Assembly: GCF_039839275.1 (NCBI RefSeq)
Contig: NZ_JBDOQP010000001.1
Coordinates: 806,001 to 870,000, forward strand
DNA from: Aerobium sp039839275
GTDB taxonomy: Bacteria; Pseudomonadota; Alphaproteobacteria; Rhizobiales; Rhizobiaceae
DNA: 64,000 nucleotides
Reading direction: 5' to 3'
Every line of letters begins with the position of its first letter. The first letter of the stretch is position 1. Position numbers and translations under genes: made by a program. The notes below the pieces were generated by a model, which made no database searches, was not told the DNA's origin, and saw nothing but the letters and a program-made list of their open reading frames with translations. Below are positions 54,378 to 63,094 of the stretch, in pieces.

Positions 54378-55829
54378 ATGACACGAGTGATCAAGAACGG
54401 AACGATCATAACCGCCGACCGCAGCTACAAGGCAGACGTGCTGGTCGACGGTGGGACGATCATCGAGATCGGCAAGGACCTCAAGGGCGACGAAACGTTC
54501 GACGCAAGCGGCTGCTACGTCATGCCGGGCGGCATCGATCCGCACACCCATCTCGAAATGCCGTTCATGGGCACCTATTCGGCCGACGATTTCGAGAGCG
54601 GCACGCGCGCGGCCCTGTCCGGCGGCACGACGATGGTGGTCGACTTCTGCCTGCCGTCGCCCAACCAGTCGCTGCTGGAAGCGATCACCATGTGGGACAA
54701 CAAGTCGACACGCGCGTCATGCGACTATTCCTTCCACATGGCGATCACCTGGTGGGGCGAGCAGGTCTTCAACGAGATGCCGGAGGTGGTGAAGCGCGGC
54801 ATCACCTCGTTCAAGCACTTCATGGCCTACAAGGGCGCGCTGATGGTTGACGACGACGAGATGTTCTCGTCGTTCCAGCGCTGTGCCGAGCTTGGCGCCC
54901 TGCCGCTCGTGCATGCCGAAAACGGCGATGTCGTCGCTCAGCTTTCGCAGAGACTGCTCGCGGACGGCAATAACGGGCCGGAGGGCCATGCCTATTCGCG
55001 GCCGCCCGAGGTAGAAGGCGAGGCGACGAACCGCGCCATCATGATTGCCGACATGGCCGGCGTGCCGCTCTATGTCGTGCATACCTCCTGCGAGCAGAGC
55101 CACGAGGCGATCCGCCGCGCGCGCCAGAAAGGCATGCGCGTTTTCGGCGAGCCGCTGATCCAGCATCTCGTGCTCGACGAGAGCGAATATTTCGACAAGG
55201 ACTGGGATCATTCTGCTCGCCGCGTGATGAGCCCGCCATTCCGCAACAAGCTGCATCAGGATTCGTTGTGGGCCGGCCTGTCGGCGGGTTCGCTGCAGGT
55301 TGTCGCCACCGACCACTGCGCCTTCACGACCGACCAGAAGCGCTTCGGCGTCGGGGATTTCACCAAGATCCCCAACGGTACGGGCGGTCTGGAAGACCGG
55401 CTTCCCGTGCTTTGGACCTATGGTGTCAACACCGGCAGGCTGACGCCGAACGAATTCGTTGCCGTCACCTCCACCAACATCGCCAAGATCCTCAACATGT
55501 ACCCGAAGAAGGGCGCGATCCTCGAAGGCGCGGATGCCGACATCATCGTCTGGGACCCGCAGCGGACCAAGACGATCTCGTCGAAGAAGCAGCAATCGGT
55601 GATCGACTACAACGTCTTCGAAGGCATTGAGGTGAAGGGCCTGCCGCGCTTCGTCTTCACGCGCGGTGAACTCGCTCTCGATGATGGCGCCGTGAAGGCA
55701 GAGCCCGGCCACGGCAAGTTCGTGGCGCGTGAGCCGCACATGGCCGTCAACAAGGCGCTGTCGACCTGGAAGGAAGTGGTCGCACCACGTAAGGTGGAGC
55801 GGACCGGCATTCCGGCCACGGGCGTCTGA
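54378..55829 (+). CDS. hydA: Dihydropyrimidinase
   Basis: A 483-residue amidohydrolase that opens dihydrouracil/dihydrothymine to N-carbamoyl-beta-amino acids. The zinc site is complete: His56 and His58 ('GIDPHTHLEMPF'), carbamylated Lys152 ('HFMAYKGALMVDD'), His in 'LPLVHAENGDV' and 'LYVVHTSCEQ', and Asp in 'VVATDHCAFTTDQK'. Hydantoinase activity is a common side function. It sits between the LysE gene and the ABC transporter, with RBS TCCGGAGAATCTGC. Confidence 0.95.
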   Translation: MTRVIKNGTIITADRSYKADVLVDGGTIIEIGKDLKGDETFDASGCYVMPGGIDPHTHLEMPFMGTYSADDFESGTRAALSGGTTMVVDFCLPSPNQSLLEAITMWDNKSTRASCDYSFHMAITWWGEQVFNEMPEVVKRGITSFKHFMAYKGALMVDDDEMFSSFQRCAELGALPLVHAENGDVVAQLSQRLLADGNNGPEGHAYSRPPEVEGEATNRAIMIADMAGVPLYVVHTSCEQSHEAIRRARQKGMRVFGEPLIQHLVLDESEYFDKDWDHSARRVMSPPFRNKLHQDSLWAGLSAGSLQVVATDHCAFTTDQKRFGVGDFTKIPNGTGGLEDRLPVLWTYGVNTGRLTPNEFVAVTSTNIAKILNMYPKKGAILEGADADIIVWDPQRTKTISSKKQQSVIDYNVFEGIEVKGLPRFVFTRGELALDDGAVKAEPGHGKFVAREPHMAVNKALSTWKEVVAPRKVERTGIPATGV

Positions 55830-55836
55830 GGACACG

Positions 55837-56658
55837 ATGAACGGGCCAGCCAGCGGGATCAAGCAAGCAGTCTCCACATCGCCCTCGGTGATCGAGGCAT
55901 CGCGGCTGGGCCTGACATTCGAGACCGGCGACGGGCTGGTGCATGCGCTTTCGGACGTGGATCTCAGCGTCGGGAAGGGAGATTTCGTTTCCTTCATCGG
56001 CCCGTCCGGCTGCGGGAAGACCACATTCCTGCGCGTCATCGCCGACCTGGAACGGCCCACCGCAGGGACAATCTCGGTCAACGGGATGACGCCGGCGCAA
56101 GCGCGCCAGAAGCGTGCCTATGGCTACGTCTTCCAGGCCGCCGGCCTGTTTCCATGGCGCACGATCGAGCGCAATGTCGGACTTCCGTTGGAAATCATGG
56201 GCTACGCGAAGACCGAGACCGAGAGGCGCGTCCGTGCCTCGCTCGAGCTGGTCAATCTGGCAGGGTTCGCAAAAAAGTTTCCGTGGCAGCTTTCCGGTGG
56301 CATGCAGCAACGCGCATCGATCGCGCGGGCTCTCGCATTCGATGCAGACCTGCTGTTGATGGACGAGCCCTTCGGCGCGCTCGACGAGATCGTTCGCGAC
56401 CATCTCAACGAGCAGCTCCTGGAGCTGTGGGCGCGCACCAGCAAGACGATCTGCTTCGTCACGCACTCCATTCCCGAGGCCGTGTACCTGTCGACGCGCA
56501 TCGTCGTCATGTCTCCGCGCCCGGGACGCGTCACCGACGTGATCGAATCGACGCTGCCGCGCGAACGCCCGCTCGACATTCGCGAATCCCCTGAGTTTCT
56601 CGCCATCGCCGCGAGGGTGCGCGAGGGGCTGCGGGCAGGGCACTCCTATGAGGATTGA
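55837..56658 (+). CDS. ABC transporter ATP-binding protein (nitrate/taurine/pyrimidine type)
   Basis: A 273-residue ATPase of the SsuB/TauB group: Walker A 'GPSGCGKTTFLR' near 52-63, Q-loop 'VFQAAGLFPWRT', signature 'LSGGMQQRASIARAL' and Walker B 'LLLMDEPFGALDE'. It starts 7 bp after dihydropyrimidinase and energises the two permeases that follow. Confidence 0.93.
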   Translation: MNGPASGIKQAVSTSPSVIEASRLGLTFETGDGLVHALSDVDLSVGKGDFVSFIGPSGCGKTTFLRVIADLERPTAGTISVNGMTPAQARQKRAYGYVFQAAGLFPWRTIERNVGLPLEIMGYAKTETERRVRASLELVNLAGFAKKFPWQLSGGMQQRASIARALAFDADLLLMDEPFGALDEIVRDHLNEQLLELWARTSKTICFVTHSIPEAVYLSTRIVVMSPRPGRVTDVIESTLPRERPLDIRESPEFLAIAARVREGLRAGHSYED

Positions 56659-56666
56659 GCGCGGGC

Positions 56667-57548
56667 ATGGCCGATAGTCTCCGTCAGAAGCTGCTGCCCG
56701 TCGCTGCCATCCTGTTCGGCATTCTCGTCGCCTGGTATGTCGGTGCGTATGTCATGAACGCGCCGTTCCAGCGCGACCTCGATCGGCGTGCCGACGAGAC
56801 GCCCGCCTTTTCGGAGTTTGTCGTCAAGACGATGACGCAGCCGAAGCCGACATTGCCGGCGCCGCATCAGGTGGCGCAGAACTTCTTCGAGAATACGTTT
56901 CTGCGCAACGTCACCTCCAACCGCAGCCTTGTCTATCATGCGTGGGTGACGCTCTCGTCGACACTCACGGGTTTTGCCATGGGCACCTTGCTCGGGATCG
57001 CGATTGCCGTGGGCATCGTGCATGTGACCACGCTCGACCGAAGTCTGATGCCCTGGATCATCACGTCTCAGACCATTCCGATCCTCGCACTGGCGCCGAT
57101 GATCATCGTGGTGCTGGCGGCAGTCGGCATCACGGGACTGCTGCCGAAGGCGCTGATCTCGACCTATCTGTCGTTCTTTCCCGTGGCCGTTGGCATGGTG
57201 AAGGGTCTGCGCTCGCCGGAAATCCTGCATCTCGACCTCATGCGCACCTACAATGCCGGCAAATGGGAAACCTTCTGGAAGCTGAGGCTGCCGGCATCGG
57301 TGCCCTACCTGTTCGCCTCGATGAAGGTGGCCGTCGCCGCTAGCCTCGTCGGGGCGATCGTCGGCGAGCTTCCCACAGGAGCGGTCGCGGGGATCGGGTC
57401 GAAACTGCTGAACGGATCTTATTATAGCCAGACGATCGACATGTTCTCCGCACTCGTCGCCGGTTCGATCGTCGCTGCACTGCTCGTCACGGCGGTGGGG
57501 ATCATCGGTCGGCTGGTAGAACAAGCGATGGGAGCGCGCGCTGCATGA
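56667..57548 (+). CDS. ABC transporter permease 1 (SsuC/TauC-like)
   Basis: A 293-residue permease with about six helices. The EAA-type loop 'LMRTYNAGKWETFWKLRLPA' near 192-211 contacts the ATPase. An N-terminal helix (about 10-32) is followed by a 50-residue periplasmic segment. The ATG at 56667 lies 8 bp after the ATPase stop; a TTG at 56655 is possible but too close to the GAGG site. The stop overlaps the next permease start (ATGA). Confidence 0.9.
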   Translation: MADSLRQKLLPVAAILFGILVAWYVGAYVMNAPFQRDLDRRADETPAFSEFVVKTMTQPKPTLPAPHQVAQNFFENTFLRNVTSNRSLVYHAWVTLSSTLTGFAMGTLLGIAIAVGIVHVTTLDRSLMPWIITSQTIPILALAPMIIVVLAAVGITGLLPKALISTYLSFFPVAVGMVKGLRSPEILHLDLMRTYNAGKWETFWKLRLPASVPYLFASMKVAVAASLVGAIVGELPTGAVAGIGSKLLNGSYYSQTIDMFSALVAGSIVAALLVTAVGIIGRLVEQAMGARAA

Positions 57549-58681
57549 GCGGCTTGCGGCTCCCGTGGCAATCCGCGCTGGTTGCGCTGCTGGCAGTGAT
57601 GGCTGCCGTCGCGCTGCCGATCGCGAACGCGGATACGGCGCTCGAAGCGCCCGGTGCATCGGCGATGATGGCGTTATCGATACTCGCGCTTCTGGCTCTT
57701 GCGATCGCGATTGATGCCATGCCGGTCGGCACGGGCTTGCGGGTTGCAGCACTGTTCTTCTGCGCGCATGCCAGCGTCGCTCTCCTGATAGCCGAACTGG
57801 GCAGCGTCAACGGCTCTGCGCGCCCAGCCTTTTATCTGTTGCTCGCGTCATGCTGGCTCATTGCGTGGCGCCTCGTGAGCGTCTTGTCGGGCATTGCACC
57901 TCGTTCGCGCGTGGGCGAGATAGCGGTGCGCCTTCTCGTTCCTTTCCTGTTCGGTGCCTGGATCCTGGTTCTGTGGGAAGCGATCGTGCGCGGCGCGGGC
58001 GTGCCGTTCGTGCTCCTGCCGCCGCCCTCGGCGATTGGGGTCAGGCTGGTGAATTCGCTGCCGACCTTGGCCGCCGACGTAAACCAGACGATCTTCAAAT
58101 CGGTCTTCATCGGCTATCTGATCGGATGCGGCGCGGGCTTCGCCGCCGCGATCGTGGCGGATCGCTTCGTGTTCCTGCGACGCGGCCTGCTGCCGGTCGG
58201 CAATCTCGTCTCGGCCCTGCCGATCATCGGCGTGGCTCCCGTGATGGTCATGTGGTTCGGCTTCGACTGGCATTCCAAGGCGGCCGTCGTGGTCATCATG
58301 ACCTTCTTCCCGATGCTGGTGAATACCATCGCGGGCCTTGGCGCATCGGGGCACATGGAGCGCGACCTGATGCGCACCTATGCCTCAGGCTACTGGCAGA
58401 CGCTGGCGAAACTGCGCCTGCCGGCAGCGATGCCCTTCATCTTCAATGCGCTCAAAATCAACTCGACGCTGGCCCTCATCGGCGCCATCGTCGCGGAGTT
58501 CTTCGGCACGCCGGTCGTCGGCATGGGCTTCCGCATCTCGACGGAGGTGGGACGCATGAATGTCGACATGGTGTGGGCGGAAATCGCTGTTGCAGCGCTC
58601 GCGGGTTCCGTCTTCTATGGGGTGATTGCCCTGCTCGAACGGGCTGTCACGTTTTGGCATCCGTCTGTCCGTGGTGGATAG
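57545..58681 (+). CDS. ABC transporter permease 2 with an extra N-terminal membrane region
   Basis: A 378-residue permease. The C-terminal 260 residues are a standard BPD_transp_1 domain with EAA loop 'LMRTYASGYWQTLAKLRLPA' near 278-297. The first about 115 residues add around four hydrophobic segments not found in SsuC-type permeases of about 260 residues. It pairs with the previous permease; the two EAA loops are clearly similar. Confidence 0.9.
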   Translation: MSGLRLPWQSALVALLAVMAAVALPIANADTALEAPGASAMMALSILALLALAIAIDAMPVGTGLRVAALFFCAHASVALLIAELGSVNGSARPAFYLLLASCWLIAWRLVSVLSGIAPRSRVGEIAVRLLVPFLFGAWILVLWEAIVRGAGVPFVLLPPPSAIGVRLVNSLPTLAADVNQTIFKSVFIGYLIGCGAGFAAAIVADRFVFLRRGLLPVGNLVSALPIIGVAPVMVMWFGFDWHSKAAVVVIMTFFPMLVNTIAGLGASGHMERDLMRTYASGYWQTLAKLRLPAAMPFIFNALKINSTLALIGAIVAEFFGTPVVGMGFRISTEVGRMNVDMVWAEIAVAALAGSVFYGVIALLERAVTFWHPSVRGG

Positions 58682-58704
58682 ACAAATCCAGAGGGTAACA
58701 AAAA

Positions 58705-59670
58705 ATGAAAAAGCTTATCGTATCGATGCTGGCAGGCGCGTTCTCTCTCGCCTCCGCCCAGGCCTTTGCCGCCGACGCGGTGACCCTGCAGCTCAAATGG
58801 GTGGCGCAGGCCCAGTTCGCCGGCTATTTCGTCGCCAAGGACAAGGGTTTCTACGAGGAAGAGGACCTCGACGTTACCATCAAGCCGGGTGGGCCGGATA
58901 TCGCGCCGGAACAGGTGATCGCCGGCGGTGGAGCGGACGTGATCGTGACGTGGATGGCAGCCGCACTTTCGGCGCGCGACAAGGGCGTCGGCCTCGTCAA
59001 CATTGCGCAGCCCTACAAGAAGGCAGGCATGCAACTCGTCTGCCCCGCCGACGGACCGATCAAGACCACCGATGATTTCCCCGGTCACACGCTCGGCGTC
59101 TGGTTCTTCGGCAACGAGTATCCGTTCTACGCCTGGATGAACAGTCTCGGCATACCGGTCGAGGGCGAGGCAGACGGCGTCACGGTCCTTAAGCAGTCCT
59201 TCGACGTGCAGCCCCTGATCCAGAAGCAGGCCGACTGCATCTCGGTCATGACCTACAACGAATACTGGCAGTTGATCGATGCCGGCTACAAGCCGGAGGA
59301 CCTGACCGTCTTCAACTACACAGAGATGGGCGTCGACCTTCTGGAGGACGGCCTCTACGCGCTGGAATCGAACCTCGAGGACGAAGCCTTCAAGGACAAG
59401 ATGGTCCGTTTCGTGCGCGCGTCGATGAAGGGCTGGGACTATGCGATCGATAATCCGGAGGAGGCTGCCGAGATCGTGATGGAAAACGGCGGCCAGGATG
59501 AAGCGCACCAGGTTCGCATGATGGGCGAGGTGGCGAAGCTCATCGACGAGCCGGACGGCAAGCTGATCGTCGAGGCCTACGAGCGCACCGCCAAGGCGCT
59601 GCTCGACCAGAAGATCATCGAGAAGGAGCCGGAAGGCGCCTACACCACCGATATCACCGACGCGCTGTAA
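58705..59670 (+). CDS. ABC transporter substrate-binding protein (NMT1/THI5-like)
   Basis: A 321-residue periplasmic protein with a Sec signal ('LIVSMLAGAFSLASAQAFA', cleavage before Ala-Asp). The NMT1/THI5 fold shows in 'LQLKWVAQAQFAGYFVAKDK', 'GPDIAPEQVIAGGGADVIV' and 'LGVWFFGNEYPFYAWM'. This family binds pyrimidine-like heterocycles (thiamine precursors, riboflavin-type rings). Its place after dihydropyrimidinase suggests uracil, thymine or a dihydro/hydantoin derivative as ligand (inference). Confidence 0.92.
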   Translation: MKKLIVSMLAGAFSLASAQAFAADAVTLQLKWVAQAQFAGYFVAKDKGFYEEEDLDVTIKPGGPDIAPEQVIAGGGADVIVTWMAAALSARDKGVGLVNIAQPYKKAGMQLVCPADGPIKTTDDFPGHTLGVWFFGNEYPFYAWMNSLGIPVEGEADGVTVLKQSFDVQPLIQKQADCISVMTYNEYWQLIDAGYKPEDLTVFNYTEMGVDLLEDGLYALESNLEDEAFKDKMVRFVRASMKGWDYAIDNPEEAAEIVMENGGQDEAHQVRMMGEVAKLIDEPDGKLIVEAYERTAKALLDQKIIEKEPEGAYTTDITDAL

Positions 59671-59695
59671 ACCGCTCGTCGACGACAGACGTAGA

Positions 59696-59720
59696 AGGGG
59701 CGAGCGATCGCCCCTCTTTC
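59696..59720. terminator. Terminator between binding-protein gene and convergent araC-type gene
   Basis: GGGGCGA and TCGCCCC form a 7-bp stem with a GCGA tetraloop, extended by one A-T pair and followed by CTTTC. It lies 27 bp after the binding-protein stop and touches the regulator stop. Confidence 0.65.
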
Positions 59721-60624
59721 ATTGACCGAGCCCTGAGAGATCGCCGGATGCCATGCGGCGCCGGCCTTCCTCGCGAAAGGCGCCGGGGGAGATCCCGGCC
59801 TGGCGTCGAAAGAAGCGGTTGAAGTAGGCGGGGTCGGAAAAGCCAAGCGAATAGGCGATCGCCTGGACCGGAGTGGGCGTGAAAACGAGGTCGCGCCGCG
59901 CGGCCTCCATGATCTGCAACGCCACCAACCCCATCACCGAAAAACCTGTTTCCGCGCGTGCCAGCCGGTTCAGATGTGTCGGCGACAAGCCGATCGCATC
60001 GGCATAGAATTGCACCGGCTTGTGGGTTCGAAAGTTTGCCGCGATCATCGTGACGAGCGTTTCGAGCCGATGCCGGTCGCGATCATCCAGTCCGTCGCCC
60101 GAAGCTCCGGTCCCGGCACGCGCCAGCGCCACGACCGCGCCCGTCATCAACGGTTCCAGCAGCAGCATGCGGCCCGAAGCAAACCCGGCGAGTTCGCCGT
60201 GAAGGCGATGAATGCAGTCCGTGGCATAGGCGGCATCTGCATCACCGGCGGACAGGGGAACGATGCGTGTCTGTGCGCAGAAGGCGGCGATCTGCCTGTC
60301 GGCGGCCACGAGCGACTGCAATCGATCAGCCAAAGCGGTGACCACCAGCCCGTCGACGTCCTTGGCGTAGGAAAAACCATGCACGGCGCCGGGCGGTATA
60401 AAGATGGCGCAGGGCGAGGCGAGAGACCGTTTGCCGGTCTGCTCGGCGATCTCGCCGCCGCCAGCGCTCAGGAGAAAAATCTGGAAGAAAGAATCGTGAC
60501 GATGCTGCGCAATATGCCAATTGTGCAGGTGCGTCCTTTCCGGGATCGTCTCGCAGTGAATCCAGAAGTCGCCTGATTCACCTGATTTCTCACGATAAAG
60601 ACGGTAGGACGGAACGACGTTCAT
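59719..60624 (-). CDS. pobR: AraC-family regulator, PobR-like
   Basis: A 301-residue regulator. The N-terminal cupin-like effector domain has 'IAQHRHDSFFQIFLLSAGGG' and 'IFIPPGAVHGFSY'. The C-terminal AraC domain (about 200-295) has two HTH units, 'YADAIGLSPTHLNRLARAET' and 'IAYSLGFSDPAYFNRFFRRQ'. It diverges from pobA, matching PobR activators that respond to 4-hydroxybenzoate. The ATG at 60624 follows CAGGGAGACGAG; the frame stays open further upstream. Confidence 0.88.
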   Translation of the reverse strand: MNVVPSYRLYREKSGESGDFWIHCETIPERTHLHNWHIAQHRHDSFFQIFLLSAGGGEIAEQTGKRSLASPCAIFIPPGAVHGFSYAKDVDGLVVTALADRLQSLVAADRQIAAFCAQTRIVPLSAGDADAAYATDCIHRLHGELAGFASGRMLLLEPLMTGAVVALARAGTGASGDGLDDRDRHRLETLVTMIAANFRTHKPVQFYADAIGLSPTHLNRLARAETGFSVMGLVALQIMEAARRDLVFTPTPVQAIAYSLGFSDPAYFNRFFRRQAGISPGAFREEGRRRMASGDLSGLGQ

Positions 60625-60698
60625 CTCGTCTCCCTGCAGCGGTTGTGGTCGGATTGTGCAAGTCTTTGCCCGAAATGTCCATTGAGGCGGCCGGAAAT

Positions 60699-60727
60699 GG
60701 CTTGGTATACAGGCTGTACGCCAAGCC
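60699..60727. promoter_or_regulatory. Large inverted repeat in the pobR/pobA divergent region
   Basis: Two 14-bp arms, GGCTTGGTATACAG and CTGTACGCCAAGCC, flank a single central G with two mismatched pairs. It lies 21 bp upstream of the pobA start, just before the GGAGGAGG ribosome site. It is probably an operator or activator site. Confidence 0.6.
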
Positions 60728-60748
60728 ATCCGGGAGGAGGAAAGCAGG

Positions 60749-61918
60749 ATGCGAACGCAGGTGGCCATCATCGGCTCGGGGCCTTCCGGTCTCCTGCTGG
60801 GGCAGCTTCTTTCCGATGCCGGGATCGATACGGTTATCGTCGAGCGCGTGAGCCAGGACTACGTGCTCGGCCGTATCCGCGCAGGCGTCCTCGAAGAAGG
60901 CATGACCAATCTCCTAGACGAGGCGGGTGCAGGTGCACGCATGCATCGCGAGGGCCTGCCGCATGATGGGTTCGACCTGACGTTTTCCGGTCGCCATCAC
61001 CGCATCGACCTCCACGGTCTCGTCGGCAAACGCGTCATGGTCTATGGCCAGACCGAGGTGACACGCGACCTGATGGACCGGCGCGCGGCGACAGGTGGCG
61101 TGACGATCTACGAGGCCGCCAATGTGCAGCCGCATGATTTCGAGGGCGACAAGCCCTACCTGACCTACGAGAAAGATGGCGTCGAGCACCGCATCGATTG
61201 CGATTTCATCGCCGGCTGCGACGGCTTTCACGGGGCCTCGCGCAAGGCCGTCGAGGGCAAGGGGCTCGAAATCTACGAGCGCGTCTATCCGTTCGGATGG
61301 CTCGGCATCATCGCCGAGGTGCCTCCGGTCAGTCACGAACTCGTCTACTCCAACCATGCGCGCGGCTTCGCATTGTGCTCGATGCGCTCGACGACGCGCA
61401 GCCGATACTACGTGCAATGTCCGCTCGACGACGACGTCGAGGCATGGACGGACGATCGTTTCTGGGACGAGCTTCGCGCCAGGCTGCCGCGCGAGACCGC
61501 CGAAGCCGTCATCACGGGGCCGAGCATCGAGAAATCACTGGCGCCGCTGCGTTCATTCGTTGCCGAGCCGCTTCGTTTCGGGCGGCTGTTTCTCGTCGGC
61601 GATGCCGGCCACATCGTGCCGCCGACCGGGGCCAAGGGCTTGAACCTTGCGGCCAGCGACGTACGCTACCTGTTCGAAGGCCTCCGCGAGCACTATGCTG
61701 ACCGCTCGGATGCCGGTATCGACGTCTATTCCGCCCGCGCCCTGAAGCGTGTGTGGAAGGCGCAGCGTTTTTCGGCGTGGATGACCAACACGCTTCACCG
61801 CTTCCCCGATATGGGCTCGTTCGGGCAGCGCGTGCAGGAGGCGGAACTCGACTATCTTGTCGGTTCGAAGGCGGCTTCCACGTCGCTGGCGGAGAACTAT
61901 GTCGGCCTGCCATACTGA
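60749..61918 (+). CDS. pobA: 4-hydroxybenzoate 3-monooxygenase PobA
   Basis: A 389-residue FAD aromatic hydroxylase converting 4-hydroxybenzoate to protocatechuate with NADPH and O2. The FAD motif 'VAIIGSGPSGLLLGQLLSD' is at about 4-22, 'GRIRAGVLEEG' follows, the DG motif is 'DFIAGCDGFHGASRK', and the second FAD motif is 'FLVGDAGHIVPPTGAKGLN'. Length is that of classical PHBH (about 394). First gene of the pob-pca operon. Confidence 0.96.
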   Translation: MRTQVAIIGSGPSGLLLGQLLSDAGIDTVIVERVSQDYVLGRIRAGVLEEGMTNLLDEAGAGARMHREGLPHDGFDLTFSGRHHRIDLHGLVGKRVMVYGQTEVTRDLMDRRAATGGVTIYEAANVQPHDFEGDKPYLTYEKDGVEHRIDCDFIAGCDGFHGASRKAVEGKGLEIYERVYPFGWLGIIAEVPPVSHELVYSNHARGFALCSMRSTTRSRYYVQCPLDDDVEAWTDDRFWDELRARLPRETAEAVITGPSIEKSLAPLRSFVAEPLRFGRLFLVGDAGHIVPPTGAKGLNLAASDVRYLFEGLREHYADRSDAGIDVYSARALKRVWKAQRFSAWMTNTLHRFPDMGSFGQRVQEAELDYLVGSKAASTSLAENYVGLPY

Positions 61919-61944
61919 GCCAGATCGATTATGCGGAGGATGAG

Positions 61945-62340
61945 ATGAGCGAGATATCGCGGCGACATGCCCAAGGGATGGAAACCCGCAGGAAGGTGCT
62001 GGGCGATGCCCACGTCAATCGTGCGGAGGCCAACAAGACACCTTTCGACGAACCGTTCCAAGAACTCATCACCGAGGCGGCGTGGAGCCATGTGTGGTCG
62101 CGCGATACGATCAGCAAGCGCGAACGCTCGATGCTGACGCTGGCGCTGCTGGCGGGCCTCGGAAACTACGAGGAACTGGCGCTTCATACACGCGCCACGG
62201 CAAACACCGGGGCGACCCGCGACGACCTGATGGAAGTCATGCTGCATGTGGCGATATACGCCGGCGTGCCGCGCGCCAATCACGCAATCAAGGTCGTCAA
62301 GCAGGTTCTTGACGAGATAGACAAGGAGAAAGGGCAATGA
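61945..62340 (+). CDS. pcaC: 4-carboxymuconolactone decarboxylase PcaC
   Basis: A 131-residue CMD-fold protein that decarboxylates 4-carboxymuconolactone to 3-oxoadipate enol-lactone. 'FQELITEAAWSHVWSRDTIS', 'LTLALLAGLGNYEELALHTR' and 'AIYAGVPRANHAIKVVK' are family signatures. The ATG at 61945 follows GCGGAGGATGAG. Its stop overlaps the pcaH start (ATGA). Confidence 0.94.
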   Translation: MSEISRRHAQGMETRRKVLGDAHVNRAEANKTPFDEPFQELITEAAWSHVWSRDTISKRERSMLTLALLAGLGNYEELALHTRATANTGATRDDLMEVMLHVAIYAGVPRANHAIKVVKQVLDEIDKEKGQ

Positions 62341-63092
62341 GCGACGCGATGCTCTCGAACAGGAAACCGGAGACCGGCGCGTTCTTCCAGCGCGACCGCG
62401 AGTGGCATCCGCAGGCCTTCACGCCCGGCTACAAGACCTCCGTGCTGCGCTCGCCGCAAAAGGCGCTGCTGTCGCTCGACAACACCATTTCGGAGATCAC
62501 CGGCCCGGTATTCGGCCACAACATCCTTGGTGAACTCGACAACGACCTCATCCACAACTTTGCCAAGCCGGGCGAAAGCGCGATCGGCCCGCGCATCATC
62601 GTCTACGGGCGCGTGGTGGACGAGCGTGGCAAGGGCGTACCCGGCGCATTGCTCGAATACTGGCAGGCCAATGCCGGAGGTCGCTACCGGCACCGCAAGG
62701 AAGGCTACATCGCGGCGCTGGACCCGAATTTCGGCGGATGCGGAAGGTCGATCACCGACGAAGACGGCTCCTACGCGTTCCGCACGATCCAGCCCGGTCC
62801 CTATCCATGGCCGAACGGGGTCAATGACTGGCGCCCGGCGCATATCCATTTCTCGGTGTTCGGGCATGGCTTCGCGCAGCGCCTGATCACCCAGATGTAT
62901 TTCGAAGGCGATCCGTTAATTCCGCTGTGCCCGATCGTCAAGACGATCAACGATCCGGTCGCGATCGCCGACCTCACCGCGGTGCTGGACATGGGTGCGA
63001 CGACACCGATGGACAGCCGCGCCTACAAGTTCGACATCGTCCTGCGCGGCCGCCGTTCGACGTTCTTCGAAAACCGCCCGGAGGGTAACTGA
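62337..63092 (+). CDS. pcaH: Protocatechuate 3,4-dioxygenase beta subunit PcaH
   Basis: A 251-residue intradiol dioxygenase subunit. The Fe(III) ligands are recognisable: Tyr in 'AGGRYRHRKEGY', Tyr in 'IQPGPYPWPNGV' and the His pair in 'WRPAHIHFSVFG'. It cleaves protocatechuate between the hydroxyls to 3-carboxy-cis,cis-muconate. Paired with pcaG 2 bp downstream. Confidence 0.96.
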   Translation: MSDAMLSNRKPETGAFFQRDREWHPQAFTPGYKTSVLRSPQKALLSLDNTISEITGPVFGHNILGELDNDLIHNFAKPGESAIGPRIIVYGRVVDERGKGVPGALLEYWQANAGGRYRHRKEGYIAALDPNFGGCGRSITDEDGSYAFRTIQPGPYPWPNGVNDWRPAHIHFSVFGHGFAQRLITQMYFEGDPLIPLCPIVKTINDPVAIADLTAVLDMGATTPMDSRAYKFDIVLRGRRSTFFENRPEGN

Positions 63093-63094
63093 CC

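Noticed and set aside
61753..61944. Longer start for pcaC overlapping pobA
   Set aside because: The extension would overlap pobA by about 165 bp; the ATG at 61945 has a good ribosome site and gives the usual length.
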